From positions 248,001 to 312,000 of the forward strand of contig NZ_QFFJ01000003.1 of assembly GCF_003308995.1 (NCBI RefSeq): a stretch of 64,000 nucleotides of DNA, read 5' to 3'. Origin of the DNA: Chitinophaga flava. Its GTDB lineage: Bacteria; Bacteroidota; Bacteroidia; Chitinophagales; Chitinophagaceae. The position numbers and the translations under genes are program-made. This document shows, piece after piece, positions 51,626 through 59,667 of this stretch. The notes under the pieces were generated by a model. That model saw only the letters and a program-made list of their open reading frames with translations, was not told the origin of the DNA and did not search any database. Within the stretch, counting starts at the first letter, position 1. The number at the start of each line of letters is the position of its first letter.

Positions 51626-53227
51626 TTAGAAATTATAGGAAAAAGACAGACTTGCACCGCTGTATGCCGGCACCATTCTGCAAATACCGCCCACACACAA
51701 TAACCCCGCACGTTGTCTGCCATAACTCAGTGACACACGCGCTGCTTTATAATTACAGGCACCACCTACACTGAAATAATGAATCTTCTTTGATTGGTAG
51801 TTCGACATATCACTTACAAAGAATGACCAGCCCGGAACATAGCTATACTCCAGCAATGCAGCAGCCCAGTTTTTTTCATCATCTGTTGTCCACAGATGTT
51901 GTAATTCCACGCGCAACGCATTTTTCCTGTTTAAGTTCAGCAACACATCCGCAATGGCAATATTGGCATTTACCATTCCATATCCGGGCCCTTGTATATA
52001 GCCCTGGTTGCAGTTCAGATTGATGTAGGAAAAAATTGTTTTCATCAGCGGCGACCATCTTCTTTCCATGCTGAAATTCAGATCACGGTATAATTCCGTA
52101 GGCCCAAACCGCCAGAACGCAGATTCAAACCCTTCTTTGGATTTTAACCGGACAGTATCCAGATTACGATACAGAGAAGCCGTCAGCGAAAGTTTGGTAC
52201 CATAATGGCCACCTAATGCACTTCCTCTTTTCAGATGATAATAGATATCTGCCTTCCCTCCTATCTCTCCCATTGACTGTGCTCCATAGGGATACAGATT
52301 AGGCAAAGCATAGGTATAGAGTTTTGTTAATGCAGGCAGATAATTCACCAAAGCAATGTTATCCTTCTGTGTTCTGTCTGTCCTGAAGTCCATACTTTCC
52401 ACCCGGCGGAAAGCAATATCCATACTCAGATCCTTATTGGTGGTGATGGTCTGGTTGATATACAATACAGATCCTTTTCTAAAGATATTTTTATTGAGAT
52501 CTGTTGGATCAGCGCTTTTACTTACATATTCCACATTCAGATCGTAATGCGGATGTGTGAGTCCAAGCCTGGCTGAATACGCATTTACTCCCGGAGGAAA
52601 AGTTTCATCGGGGCCGGTATATTTCTGATAACGGTTCACCACACTACCTCCTATTGTCAGGCCCCAGCTATGTTTTACTTTCAGCAGGTCCAGCGGATCC
52701 AGCTCCAGATCTGCTCCTCTGAAGATGCCTTCCCCGTTTTCCATCAGCACCCGCTGTGAGCCATAGGATACTTTGAGGCGGATACTTTTCAGCGGAGTAA
52801 AACGTACATTGACGCCGTCCATTATATTATCGATGCCCAGCTGCCGCTCTTCATAAGAACGGAAGATCAGTCCATTACCATATTGCTCATAAAAATTACC
52901 GGCGGTAATATCTATTTTATCTGTTCTGTATCCGGCAAACCGATGCGTAAGCTTCGAACCTTTCAAGCCTTCCGGATATCCCATTAACACCGGCAGATAA
53001 GCTTCCAGCTGTATACCGGCATAAAAATTTTTAAGTGTGTAATTAAGGGTAAAGTAACTATTGGTTGCAATTTTATCACGGGGAGCCTGTGCCTGCGTTG
53101 CTTTATCATCTACATAATACTGATTGTTTGATTCCAGTCCCCCGCTGAGTTTCCCGGGTATTTCCTGTGCTGATAAACCTTTGCTGATTCCTGTTATCGT
53201 GATGACAATAAATATCAGTTTCTTCAT
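51626..53227 (-). CDS. DUF6029-family outer-membrane beta-barrel protein
   Basis: The 533-residue protein has a signal peptide cut after about residue 20 (SKGLSAQ). Alternating hydrophobic and polar strands with many aromatic residues run to a terminal LSFSYNF, the mark of an outer-membrane barrel. GGLESNNQYYVDD and AGNFYEQYGNGLIFRSYEERQLG match the DUF6029 family, which has no known function. Its start overlaps the stop of the TlpA-like gene by 4 bp (ATGA), so the two are translationally coupled. The neighbours suggest a role in an envelope redox or protein-maturation process. The CLLCVGGICRM-like Cys pair near the C terminus is worth noting. Confidence 0.85.
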   Translation of the reverse strand: MKKLIFIVITITGISKGLSAQEIPGKLSGGLESNNQYYVDDKATQAQAPRDKIATNSYFTLNYTLKNFYAGIQLEAYLPVLMGYPEGLKGSKLTHRFAGYRTDKIDITAGNFYEQYGNGLIFRSYEERQLGIDNIMDGVNVRFTPLKSIRLKVSYGSQRVLMENGEGIFRGADLELDPLDLLKVKHSWGLTIGGSVVNRYQKYTGPDETFPPGVNAYSARLGLTHPHYDLNVEYVSKSADPTDLNKNIFRKGSVLYINQTITTNKDLSMDIAFRRVESMDFRTDRTQKDNIALVNYLPALTKLYTYALPNLYPYGAQSMGEIGGKADIYYHLKRGSALGGHYGTKLSLTASLYRNLDTVRLKSKEGFESAFWRFGPTELYRDLNFSMERRWSPLMKTIFSYINLNCNQGYIQGPGYGMVNANIAIADVLLNLNRKNALRVELQHLWTTDDEKNWAAALLEYSYVPGWSFFVSDMSNYQSKKIHYFSVGGACNYKAARVSLSYGRQRAGLLCVGGICRMVPAYSGASLSFSYNF

Positions 53228-53748
53228 AATCCTGCTATTTTTTTCACTGCTTCCAATAAATGATATTCATCTCCCGGATTATACCCGGCATGCCTTTCCA
53301 CCACCGTCCCGTCGCCATTGAGTATAACCGTATAGGGTACATTGGCGATACCCAGCGCCCGGTACAGATCTTTGTTATAATCATTATATACTTCGTACTG
53401 CCATCCCCGTGAGGCAACCAGTGACTTTATGCCGCTACTTGTCCTGGCATCATCAATGGAAATAGCGATCAGTTTTACACCGGATGTTTTTTTCCAGTTA
53501 TCATAATCATCCGCGATTGTTTCCAGTTCGGATATACAGGGTTTGCACCAGGTGGCCCAGAAGCTGATGATCATCGGTTTGCCGTTGTTGGAGAAGGAAC
53601 CGACCTGTACCAGCTTTCCTTCCAGATCTTTCACAGACACATTGGGCAGTTTTTGCTGACTTTTATTATCCTGCGCCATGGCAGCTGACAACCAAAAGAG
53701 TGACAGTACTACCATCATTATATAGATCGATACCGTTTTTTTTCCCAT
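53224..53748 (-). CDS. TlpA-like periplasmic thioredoxin
   Basis: The 174-residue protein has a signal peptide of about 25 residues (AAMAQ). The thioredoxin fold has the redox motif WATWCKPC (Cys68, Cys71) and the cis-Pro in NVPYTVIL. SFSNNGKPMIISFW is the beta-strand before the active site. The length is typical of TlpA/ResA proteins, which reduce disulfides in exported proteins. It overlaps the DUF6029 start by 4 bp, and an Omp28-like CXXC lipoprotein lies 105 bp upstream. These three probably act together on disulfides at the outer membrane. Confidence 0.93.
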   Translation of the reverse strand: MGKKTVSIYIMMVVLSLFWLSAAMAQDNKSQQKLPNVSVKDLEGKLVQVGSFSNNGKPMIISFWATWCKPCISELETIADDYDNWKKTSGVKLIAISIDDARTSSGIKSLVASRGWQYEVYNDYNKDLYRALGIANVPYTVILNGDGTVVERHAGYNPGDEYHLLEAVKKIAGL

Positions 53749-53853
53749 GTTGTTTGTTTTAATTCAAATACTCCGGCAACCATAGTATCGTCACTGACGA
53801 TGGTTACCGGAGCATTCCGGATATAAGGTGAGAATACAGATACAAGTATGTTG

Positions 53854-54789
53854 TTAATCGAATTTCTGGGACTGTCCGGCTACTACTACCTGTGTGTTGT
53901 AGGTGTCAACCAGCTTGCCTTCATCATCCTGTCCATATACCAGCGCAATGAGCTGGCAATTGGCCGTTTTGTATTTGCTGATATCAACGCTGTAATCCTT
54001 TGAATAAATAGCGCCTTTAGCCTTATAAGCAGCGGGTATTTCATCGCCCTTTGCATCTGTCAGCACTTTCCTTATCACATGGTTATACGTGTACCCGGTG
54101 ATGTAATGTGGCAGTAGTGTCAGGGGGCCAAGATCCGGATCATTTTTATAATCATTGATCACCTGAGGATCGGAATAATAGTTGGCCTGGCGCGGGCCTG
54201 TCAGTCCACTTTCCAGGATATACACCACGATCTTTGCTTTCGCAATGTTCAGGGCCTGGCCCATACCTACTTTTACGGTGATATCAAGTGTATTTCCCTT
54301 GACAGCGCTGTTGATAGCTATACCCAATACCGCTTTCTTTTTCATGAACGTATTGACCAGGGAATCTGCCTGGACGAAATTGATATTGTTACTGTTATCA
54401 TACCAGTCAAGATCAGCGACCCTTTCCAGTTTGCTGGTAGGATAGCCTTGTACGTTCAGTTTTTGTTCAATAGCTGATCTTATATCCTTTCCAACATCAA
54501 AGGTGTCAGAAGCATGAAGGGCTGTTACAATCAGATTCGGATATTTTTTGTGCAGCTTCTCCAGCAGGATGGGCATACGCGGACACCAGCCACACCAGGT
54601 GCCTGTAAATTCTTCTACTACAACTTTTTTGGTATACGTTTCAGGGGCGCCGGTTTCAATACCGGGTTTGGTAGTGTCTCCGCCTCCGCCAGGACCGTTG
54701 GCATTATCCTTTTTGGAGCAGGAGGTGATGAACATGATACCTAATATCAGCGAAATAGCTGATAAGGCTTGGATGGATTTTGATTGCAT
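53854..54789 (-). CDS. Omp28-like lipoprotein with thioredoxin CXXC motif
   Basis: I start at the ATG at 54787-54789, because it gives a lipoprotein signal (SLILGIMFITSC, Cys24). An in-frame ATG at 55092 would add 101 residues of low-complexity, unlikely protein. The mature part begins with a Gly/Asp/Thr linker, then VVVEEFTGTWCGWCPRMP, with a CXXC at Cys66 and Cys69. This is the mark of the Omp28-related family. The C-terminal half has beta-sandwich character (AKAKIVVYILESGLTGP and similar). The lipid anchor puts the redox motif at the outer membrane. It neighbours the TlpA-like gene. Confidence 0.9.
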   Translation of the reverse strand: MQSKSIQALSAISLILGIMFITSCSKKDNANGPGGGGDTTKPGIETGAPETYTKKVVVEEFTGTWCGWCPRMPILLEKLHKKYPNLIVTALHASDTFDVGKDIRSAIEQKLNVQGYPTSKLERVADLDWYDNSNNINFVQADSLVNTFMKKKAVLGIAINSAVKGNTLDITVKVGMGQALNIAKAKIVVYILESGLTGPRQANYYSDPQVINDYKNDPDLGPLTLLPHYITGYTYNHVIRKVLTDAKGDEIPAAYKAKGAIYSKDYSVDISKYKTANCQLIALVYGQDDEGKLVDTYNTQVVVAGQSQKFD

Positions 54790-55030
54790 AGAGTACTTTT
54801 TTGGTTTAAATACCTGGGTTTTAACTGGATTCGTTTTTAATAGTGATCTATCGGGCAAACAGTCTCCTCCTGCATGCCAATACGGCTGCAGTAGGGTAAT
54901 CTTCCGGGTCGTTATTAATAAGTATATACAGCCGCTAGCTGTTTTTACCCACCGGAATAATTTTTTTTTTGAAGATTTTTTTGGGGAGAGATGGGTGCGA
55001 ATGTAATATCCTTGTTGGGAAAGGATTTCA

Positions 55031-55076
55031 GCCTGAAAATAAAACTGGCCAAATAGTGTTAAAACTATTTGACCAG
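55031..55076 (-). terminator. Terminator after the 55111-55845 lipoprotein gene
   Basis: CTGGCCAAATAGT (55045-55057) pairs with ACTATTTGACCAG (55064-55076), with one G-T type mismatch. Reading leftward, a TTTTATTTT tail follows. It separates the first lipoprotein from the Omp28-like gene. Confidence 0.7.
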
Positions 55077-55110
55077 TAACCTTTACTACCAATTATCTTA
55101 TCTGTCAGTA

Positions 55111-55845
55111 TTATTTAGGTAAACTGATAGCTGTTAATTTTATGGTATCGTTCAGAGCGGCTTCCTGTATCAGCCCGATGCCTGGAGCATAATAGGAAAC
55201 CCAGGTGGAGATACCTTGAGAAGCATCACTTCTCGATCTGCGCTCTACTTCTACCCGCAATACGTTCTGGAATACTTTGTTACCTACTCTGACCGTTTCC
55301 TTTCTGCCGGTAATTTTTCTGGAGATAGTAGTCGTAACACCATTTTCCACTTTCTCTTCGGTCCAGCTATCTACTTTATCATCTATCCATTTCCAGATCC
55401 GTGAAGTGTTTTTGGGCACGCTGGTGGCGTTTTCAAACTGAAGGTAGGTACCCTGTTTAAACTGATAGTAAAGCAGAGAATCCTTTCCACTGGAATTATC
55501 CTGTAGAATAACATATCTGGCCGTATCTGTTACGATATCACGAACACGTTGTATAGTGAAATCGGTCGTTTTATAAGGGTACCAGATCTCTTTTATCTGA
55601 TAGGATAATTTCATACCTGTTGTATAAGGGAAATAACTGCTATCACCTTTGATAGTGAGCGCGATAGTATCTCCGGCAATACTACCATAGGGGGTATTAG
55701 CATTTCCACTTCCCGGATTATTTCCAGGACCATTACCAGACCCATTACCAGGAACAACGGATGTCGGATTGGAACTATCAGATTTGGAGCACGCTACAAT
55801 ACCGAGGGCAATGAGGCCAATAACGGGGATTACCTTCTTGAACAT
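55111..55845 (-). CDS. Hypothetical lipoprotein
   Basis: The 244-residue protein has a lipoprotein signal ending in LGIVAC, followed by SKSDSSNP and a Gly/Asn/Pro-rich linker (about residues 30-52). The folded part is beta-rich, with YFPYTTGMKLSYQIKEIW and SRKITGRKETVRVGNKVFQNVL. It resembles small beta-barrel or lipocalin-like lipoproteins that respond to cargo, but I do not recognise a named family. It is separated from the next leftward gene by a terminator. Its promoter lies in the divergent region with an 8-bp inverted repeat. Confidence 0.75.
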   Translation of the reverse strand: MFKKVIPVIGLIALGIVACSKSDSSNPTSVVPGNGSGNGPGNNPGSGNANTPYGSIAGDTIALTIKGDSSYFPYTTGMKLSYQIKEIWYPYKTTDFTIQRVRDIVTDTARYVILQDNSSGKDSLLYYQFKQGTYLQFENATSVPKNTSRIWKWIDDKVDSWTEEKVENGVTTTISRKITGRKETVRVGNKVFQNVLRVEVERRSRSDASQGISTWVSYYAPGIGLIQEAALNDTIKLTAISLPK

Positions 55846-55875
55846 AGAACACTTAGTTTGTGTTTATTAACCATT

Positions 55876-55894
55876 ACATTTAAATATTAAATGT
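55876..55894. promoter_or_regulatory. Inverted repeat in a divergent promoter region
   Basis: ACATTTAA (55876-55883) and TTAAATGT (55887-55894) form a perfect 8-bp inverted repeat with a 3-bp spacer. It lies between the leftward lipoprotein gene and the rightward MBL gene and could be an operator. The AT content makes chance possible. Confidence 0.35.
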
Positions 55895-56066
55895 AGTATT
55901 AATCTAATAAGGGAGATATAATTTTTGGAACAAGAAAAGAAAGGAGCCTATGCAGTCTTCACTTTTGACGGTTGAATTCCGTATACCCGGCTCCGTTAGG
56001 AATAACAATGCCGGCTTTCTTGGAAATGTCGTATCCGGTGGTCAACTTTGTATAAAACTAAGACCG

Positions 56067-56828
56067 ATGATCTTACAATTGCTTCGGAATGCCACACAAT
56101 GGTTGACAATTAATAATAAACAGATCCTTATTGATCCTATGCTTGCGCCCCGGGGGGCATATCCTGCTGTTGCAGGAACCGGTAATGAAATACGAAATCC
56201 TACAGTAGATCTTCCTATTGACGCAGAAGCCCTGGATACATTATTATCGCAGGTGGATGCGGTGCTGCTGACACACCTTCACAGAGACCATTGGGACCTG
56301 GTGGCGCAGGAACGGCTTCCAAAAGACATGCTTATCTTGTGCCAGCCCGCCGACGCCGACAAATTAAAGGAAACCGGTTTTACGAATATAACAGTGATAG
56401 AAGAGTCCCTGAACTGGGAAGGCATTTCAATATCCCGTACCGGCGGACAACATGGTACCGGTGAGATCGGTATCCGAATGGGTATTGTATCCGGTTATGT
56501 ACTGGAGCATGGAGGACATCGTCTTTATATAGCCGGTGATACAATATGGTGTGATGAGGTGAAGCTGGCACTGGACCGTTACCAGCCACACGTGATTGTG
56601 GTCAACGGAGGAGCCGCACGATTTGAGACAGGCGATCCTATTGTCATGGATATAAAAGACATCCTGGAAGTATGCAGATATGCGCCGGATGCAAGGGTAT
56701 ACGTTGTACACCTGGAAGCCGTTAATCATAGCAGAGAAGATAGGAATGAGGTGAGAGCTGCCCTCCGTAATGCAGGACTGGAGGGGCAATGCTTCGTACC
56801 TGATAACGGAGAATTTTTTCTTCGATAA
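56067..56828 (+). CDS. MBL-fold metal-dependent hydrolase
   Basis: I start at the ATG at 56067, where MILQLLRNATQWLTIN begins a normal MBL first strand. An upstream ATG at 55950 would add 39 residues of unlikely sequence. The 253-residue protein has TLLSQVDAVLLTHLHRDHWD, giving the metal motif HxHxDH (His70, His72, Asp74, His75). The later metal ligands are likely GGQHGTGEIG, IAGDTIWCDE and VVHLEAVNHS. It belongs to the UlaG/L-ascorbate-lactonase-like branch of the fold. There is no signal peptide. It lies 71 bp before the CocE-like gene. The substrate is unknown. Confidence 0.88.
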   Translation: MILQLLRNATQWLTINNKQILIDPMLAPRGAYPAVAGTGNEIRNPTVDLPIDAEALDTLLSQVDAVLLTHLHRDHWDLVAQERLPKDMLILCQPADADKLKETGFTNITVIEESLNWEGISISRTGGQHGTGEIGIRMGIVSGYVLEHGGHRLYIAGDTIWCDEVKLALDRYQPHVIVVNGGAARFETGDPIVMDIKDILEVCRYAPDARVYVVHLEAVNHSREDRNEVRAALRNAGLEGQCFVPDNGEFFLR

Positions 56829-56899
56829 ATAGTAATTGGAGGGCTTGTTTGTTCAATAATTCCAGCGCCAAAGTATTCTACGAAATAAAATCACCCAAA

Positions 56900-58618
56900 A
56901 TGAAATACTTAATTCCATTCTTACTGATAGCAATCCTGAGTTATCAGGCAACTTCTGCACAAACGAAAGACTATCACGAAAAGTATATCGTTCAGGACAG
57001 CATTTCATTAACACTCCCCAGCGGCGGCAATGTGTGCGCGCTGGTGATCAGAAAAGATACCAATATACAGCAGCCATGTCTGCTGATATATAATATTTAT
57101 GCCGACACCTCCGCCAGGAAATACGAATCCCGCAAAAGCCTTGCCGGCAAAGGATATGTTGTTATTGAAGTTAACGCACGTGGTAAATACTGCAGCACCG
57201 ATGCCCTGGAACCCTTTGAGCATGAAGCCGAAGACGGGTATTATATTATTGACTGGATTAGCAAACAACCCTGGTGCAATGGGAAAGTGGGCATGCTCTC
57301 CGGAAGTTACCTCGGCTTTACACAATGGGCTACTGCCAAACATTTGCACCCTGCATTAAAAACCATTGTACCGGCAGTCGCTGTTGCTCCGGGTGTTGAC
57401 TTTCCGTTTCAAAATGGTGTTCCTCTAAGTTATATGCTGCGCTGGCTGCATTTAGTGAGCGATCATAAACTTACTAATTATGGCGTTTTCACAGACTCTG
57501 CCAGATGGAACAATGTTTTTTTAAAATGGTATCAAAGTGGCGCAAAATTCTCTTCACTCGATAGTATAGAAGGCGCAAAGCATCCTCTGTTTCAACGTTG
57601 GCTGCAGCATCCGGACTATGATGAATACTGGAAAAAAATGACGCCACAAGGAAAGGATTTTGCCAATATCAATATTCCTGTCCTGAGTATTACCGGTTAC
57701 TGGGATGACGATCAGCTAGGCGCCATGTACTACTATAAACAACATTTGCTGCATAATAAAAATGCTAACCATTATCTGGTAATAGGCCCTTACGACCATG
57801 GCCACGCTCAGAGTGGCGGCATAGATACATTGGCCGGATTACCTATTGACAGCGCTGCAATTTTGGGCGGCAACCTCGTTTATAAATGGTTTGATTATAT
57901 TCTAAAAGACAGTAGCAAGCCCGCTCTGCTCAGTAATAAAGTGAACTTTGAAATTTTGGGAAAGAATGAATGGAAGCATGTGGCATCACTCAATGAAATG
58001 TACAATGATTCGCTGGAATTATTTCTGAGCAATGGAAATTTGCAAAAAACAAAACCGGCCCACACACAATTTATACAACAAACCATCAATTTCAAAAACA
58101 GAGCATCTATTAAACAATCCGGTGATGACATCATAAATTTCCCCACCCTGGTTCTTGATAGTCTTTCTCTGCTTCCTGAACAATTGATATTTGCCAGCGA
58201 GCCTGTTGAAACACCTTTTGCCATCAGCGGAAGTTATGAAGCCAACCTGAATTTCAGCATCAATAAAAAAGATGTGGATATCCGAATAGAACTATACGAG
58301 CAACTACCCAATGGAAAATATGTGGCATTTAGCTCAACGGTACAAAGAGCCAGCTACGCAAAAAGCAGGAGCCAAAGGCAATTGCTACAACCTGATAAAA
58401 AAGAAACCCTGAAAATTAACAACACATATGCTATAAGCAAACAACTCAGCAAAGGCAGCAGGATTGTTGCCGTAATCGGGGTCAACAAAACCCCCTACTG
58501 GCAAATTAATTACGGCACCGGAAAAAACGTAAGTGAGGAAGATATGAGTGACGCCAAAGATCCTTTGAAAATAAAATGGTATGATGACAGCTATCTCAAA
58601 TTCCATATTTTAAAATAG
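56900..58618 (+). CDS. Secreted CocE/NonD (X-Pro dipeptidyl-peptidase S15-like) hydrolase
   Basis: I start at the ATG at 56900, which gives a signal peptide (MKYLIPFLLIAIL, then SAQ). An earlier ATG at 56849 would add 17 residues before it. The 572-residue protein has VNARGKYCSTD (oxyanion region) and MLSGSYLGFTQW with nucleophile Ser136. ITGYWDDDQLGAMYYYKQ carries the Asp, and GPYDHGHAQ carries the catalytic His region. The C-terminal half is a beta-rich jelly-roll domain (about 370-572) as in CocE and S15 peptidases. Members hydrolyse esters or N-terminal X-Pro dipeptides. It probably works in the periplasm. Confidence 0.9.
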   Translation: MKYLIPFLLIAILSYQATSAQTKDYHEKYIVQDSISLTLPSGGNVCALVIRKDTNIQQPCLLIYNIYADTSARKYESRKSLAGKGYVVIEVNARGKYCSTDALEPFEHEAEDGYYIIDWISKQPWCNGKVGMLSGSYLGFTQWATAKHLHPALKTIVPAVAVAPGVDFPFQNGVPLSYMLRWLHLVSDHKLTNYGVFTDSARWNNVFLKWYQSGAKFSSLDSIEGAKHPLFQRWLQHPDYDEYWKKMTPQGKDFANINIPVLSITGYWDDDQLGAMYYYKQHLLHNKNANHYLVIGPYDHGHAQSGGIDTLAGLPIDSAAILGGNLVYKWFDYILKDSSKPALLSNKVNFEILGKNEWKHVASLNEMYNDSLELFLSNGNLQKTKPAHTQFIQQTINFKNRASIKQSGDDIINFPTLVLDSLSLLPEQLIFASEPVETPFAISGSYEANLNFSINKKDVDIRIELYEQLPNGKYVAFSSTVQRASYAKSRSQRQLLQPDKKETLKINNTYAISKQLSKGSRIVAVIGVNKTPYWQINYGTGKNVSEEDMSDAKDPLKIKWYDDSYLKFHILK

Positions 58619-58629
58619 CCCCTCAACAA

Positions 58630-58676
58630 CTTGCCGCCGCTCTCTTCGTTGACAGCGGCGGCAAGCTATTATTCAT
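58630..58676 (+). terminator. Rho-independent terminator
   Basis: CTTGCCGCCGCT (58630-58641) and AGCGGCGGCAAG (58654-58665) form a perfect 12-bp stem with a 12-nt loop, followed by a T-rich stretch. It lies 11 bp past the CocE-like gene. Confidence 0.85.
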
Positions 58677-58830
58677 TTATACGTTTTTAAAATTGTAACG
58701 GAGGCCCCACCCCAATCTCTCGGACAAAAGGTCAGGCAATGCTCAGCTTTGGGCGGATAAGGTTTGCAAAATGTTTGTTGGGAGCTATCGAATTGAAAAT
58801 ATACAATTCTATGCGTCCGGACATAACCCT

Positions 58831-59172
58831 TCAATTGCTGACCCGGTGAAAATTCAAAAAGTACCATTTAAGTTCTTTGGGGTGGAAGGAGTTGATAGCG
58901 TGGCTGGTAATGATATCAGCATATTGAAGGTACGACAATTGGCTGATAAATGCATAAGTGTCCATATCATGCCCTATTCCTGTCTGGCTGGACCTTCCAT
59001 GCCCTCTGCGGTCGAAAGCAATGACTCTGAAACCCTGGTTCAGGAAAAAAATCATCTGAGCATCCCAGTCATCGCTTGACAATGGCCAGCCATGATGGAA
59101 AACCAATGGTTGACCTGTTCCCCAGTCTTTGTAATAAATTTCGGTGCCGTCTTTTACTGTAATCCTGTTCAT
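58831..59172 (-). pseudogene. Truncated chloroperoxidase-like alpha/beta hydrolase
   Basis: The first about 72 residues match the start of non-haem chloroperoxidase-type hydrolases: MNRITVKDGTEIYYKDWGTG, then VFHHGWPLSSDDWDAQ and IAFDRRGHGRSSQ up to HDMDTYA. After that the reading frame continues with unrelated sequence (LQYADIITSHAINSF and so on) and stops after 113 residues. The nucleophile elbow (usually GHSTGGGE), the Asp and the His are all absent. Full members are about 275 residues. I checked the two other frames of the following DNA by eye and saw no continuation. The end looks like a deletion or a fusion to non-coding DNA rather than a simple frameshift. The gene is almost certainly inactive. 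Confidence 0.75.
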
Positions 59173-59667
59173 TTTTTTGAGTTTAATTGATGTTGAATAA
59201 TAATTCAGAACACAGTTTTGCTGAAGGGATGGGAATCAATCAAGCTAACATATGACGTACTCACAGGCCCTTCAACACGTTCTCATTTATTGAACAAAAC
59301 TCGGCCTTTAGCTATCTGTCGCCAATAATCTACATTAAGATTTAAGGTAAGTAGTCAGGCGTACGCTATAGCTGGATAAGTTATTTTTAACCCGTTGATA
59401 CACTGTCCTGTCGCTCTATTAAAGGCAAATAGTATTGCATCATAACACTTAACATTGAGTTAACACTACAGTATTACATTGGGCTTCATGTATGGTATAA
59501 ACACATACTGGATAATTAAATAACTTATGCCTATTCTTTTTTTTCCGCTGTAGCTTGTTGACTTAAACCCCTGTTTATAATAAATATAAATTGGTTCACA
59601 CAGTCTGACGTGAATGATGGTCTGTAAGTTATACCCTTAAAAGATATTCTGTTATTAAACAATACCT
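59173..59667. other. Intergenic region before the Rhs-type gene
   Basis: This is 495 bp with no supported gene on either strand. It should hold the promoter of the rightward Rhs-type gene and any remaining promoter of the truncated hydrolase. I see no hairpin terminator or clear consensus promoter. Confidence 0.6.

Noticed and set aside
54790..55092. 101-residue N-terminal extension of the Omp28-like protein
   Set aside because: It places a low-complexity, Lys-rich stretch before a perfect lipoprotein signal peptide, so the internal ATG at 54789 is the likely start.
55950..56066. 39-residue N-terminal extension of the MBL-fold protein
   Set aside because: The ATG at 56067 begins the usual first beta strand, and the upstream residues have no family match.
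58771..59079. 102-codon plus-strand frame over the truncated hydrolase
   Set aside because: Part of it is antisense to the recognisable hydrolase start and the rest has no known features.
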